A stretch of DNA of 64,000 bases, taken from Congeria kusceri. Taxonomy: Eukaryota; Mollusca; Bivalvia; Myida; Dreissenidae. Positions 23,176 to 64,000 of the stretch are shown piece by piece. The stretch is from assembly GCA_027627225.1 (NCBI GenBank), contig CM051028.1:29350329-29414328 (forward strand), written 5' to 3'. The notes under the pieces are model-generated. The model did no database searches. It saw only the letters and a list, made by a program, of their open reading frames with translations, and was not told the DNA's origin. Made by a program: the position numbers and the translations under genes. Position 1 is the first letter of the stretch, and each line of letters starts with the position of its first letter.

Positions 23176-64000
<40,825 letters not shown>

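Overview
The window is eukaryotic, AT-rich, and carries two split protein-coding genes, both on the + strand, in a very repeat-dense setting. GT/AG introns, tRNA-derived SINEs, MITEs with long inverted ends, a decayed hAT transposase, and elements whose centres are tandem ~160 bp units point to a mollusc, most likely a heterodont bivalve. Some repeats resemble ones I associate with dreissenid mussels, but that is recollection, not a search result.

Region 1 (1 to ~13.9 kb, perhaps to ~17.6 kb): the 3' half of SPTLC2, the catalytic large subunit of serine palmitoyltransferase. Seven coding exons join in frame (912 nt, 304 codons) and include the PLP lysine. The upstream exons lie left of the window. 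The last recognised exon ends in phase 0. The best-looking next acceptor (13875) would begin directly with a TAA stop. Its introns hold a LINE 3' end (63-780), a broken hAT transposase (2625-3860), tandem-unit elements (6748-7682, 12119-13106), and a 56 bp minisatellite (9945-10411) whose last partial unit runs into the exon 7 acceptor.

Region 2 (~17.6-22.6 kb): intergenic. It contains a tRNA-like SINE fragment, a fold-back element, and a 316 bp block duplicated in direct orientation, each copy with a perfect 24 bp palindrome.

Region 3 (22.7-64 kb): SQOR, mitochondrial sulfide:quinone oxidoreductase. A TATA/GC-box/E-box promoter lies about 340 bp before the ATG. Nine coding exons (1172 nt, 390 codons plus 2 nt) run to the right edge. 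The FAD-binding glycines and both redox cysteines are present, and roughly the last 50-60 residues are outside. Intron 1 is nearly filled by a ~9 kb minisatellite of 40 bp units, cut by four separate mobile-element insertions. Later introns contain a ~105 bp and a 390 bp tandem array, nested rolling-circle-like elements, an inverted MITE pair that brackets exon 4, near-perfect hairpins, and repeated decoy copies of the exon 7 splice acceptor.

The two genes are not an operon. Serine palmitoyltransferase starts sphingolipid synthesis and SQOR starts mitochondrial sulfide oxidation. I see no functional coupling beyond neighbouring, same-strand placement. No clearly new multi-gene system is visible; the novelty lies in how tandem duplication and transposons have shaped splice-site neighbourhoods and introns. 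All repeat boundaries were read by eye and may be off by a few bases.
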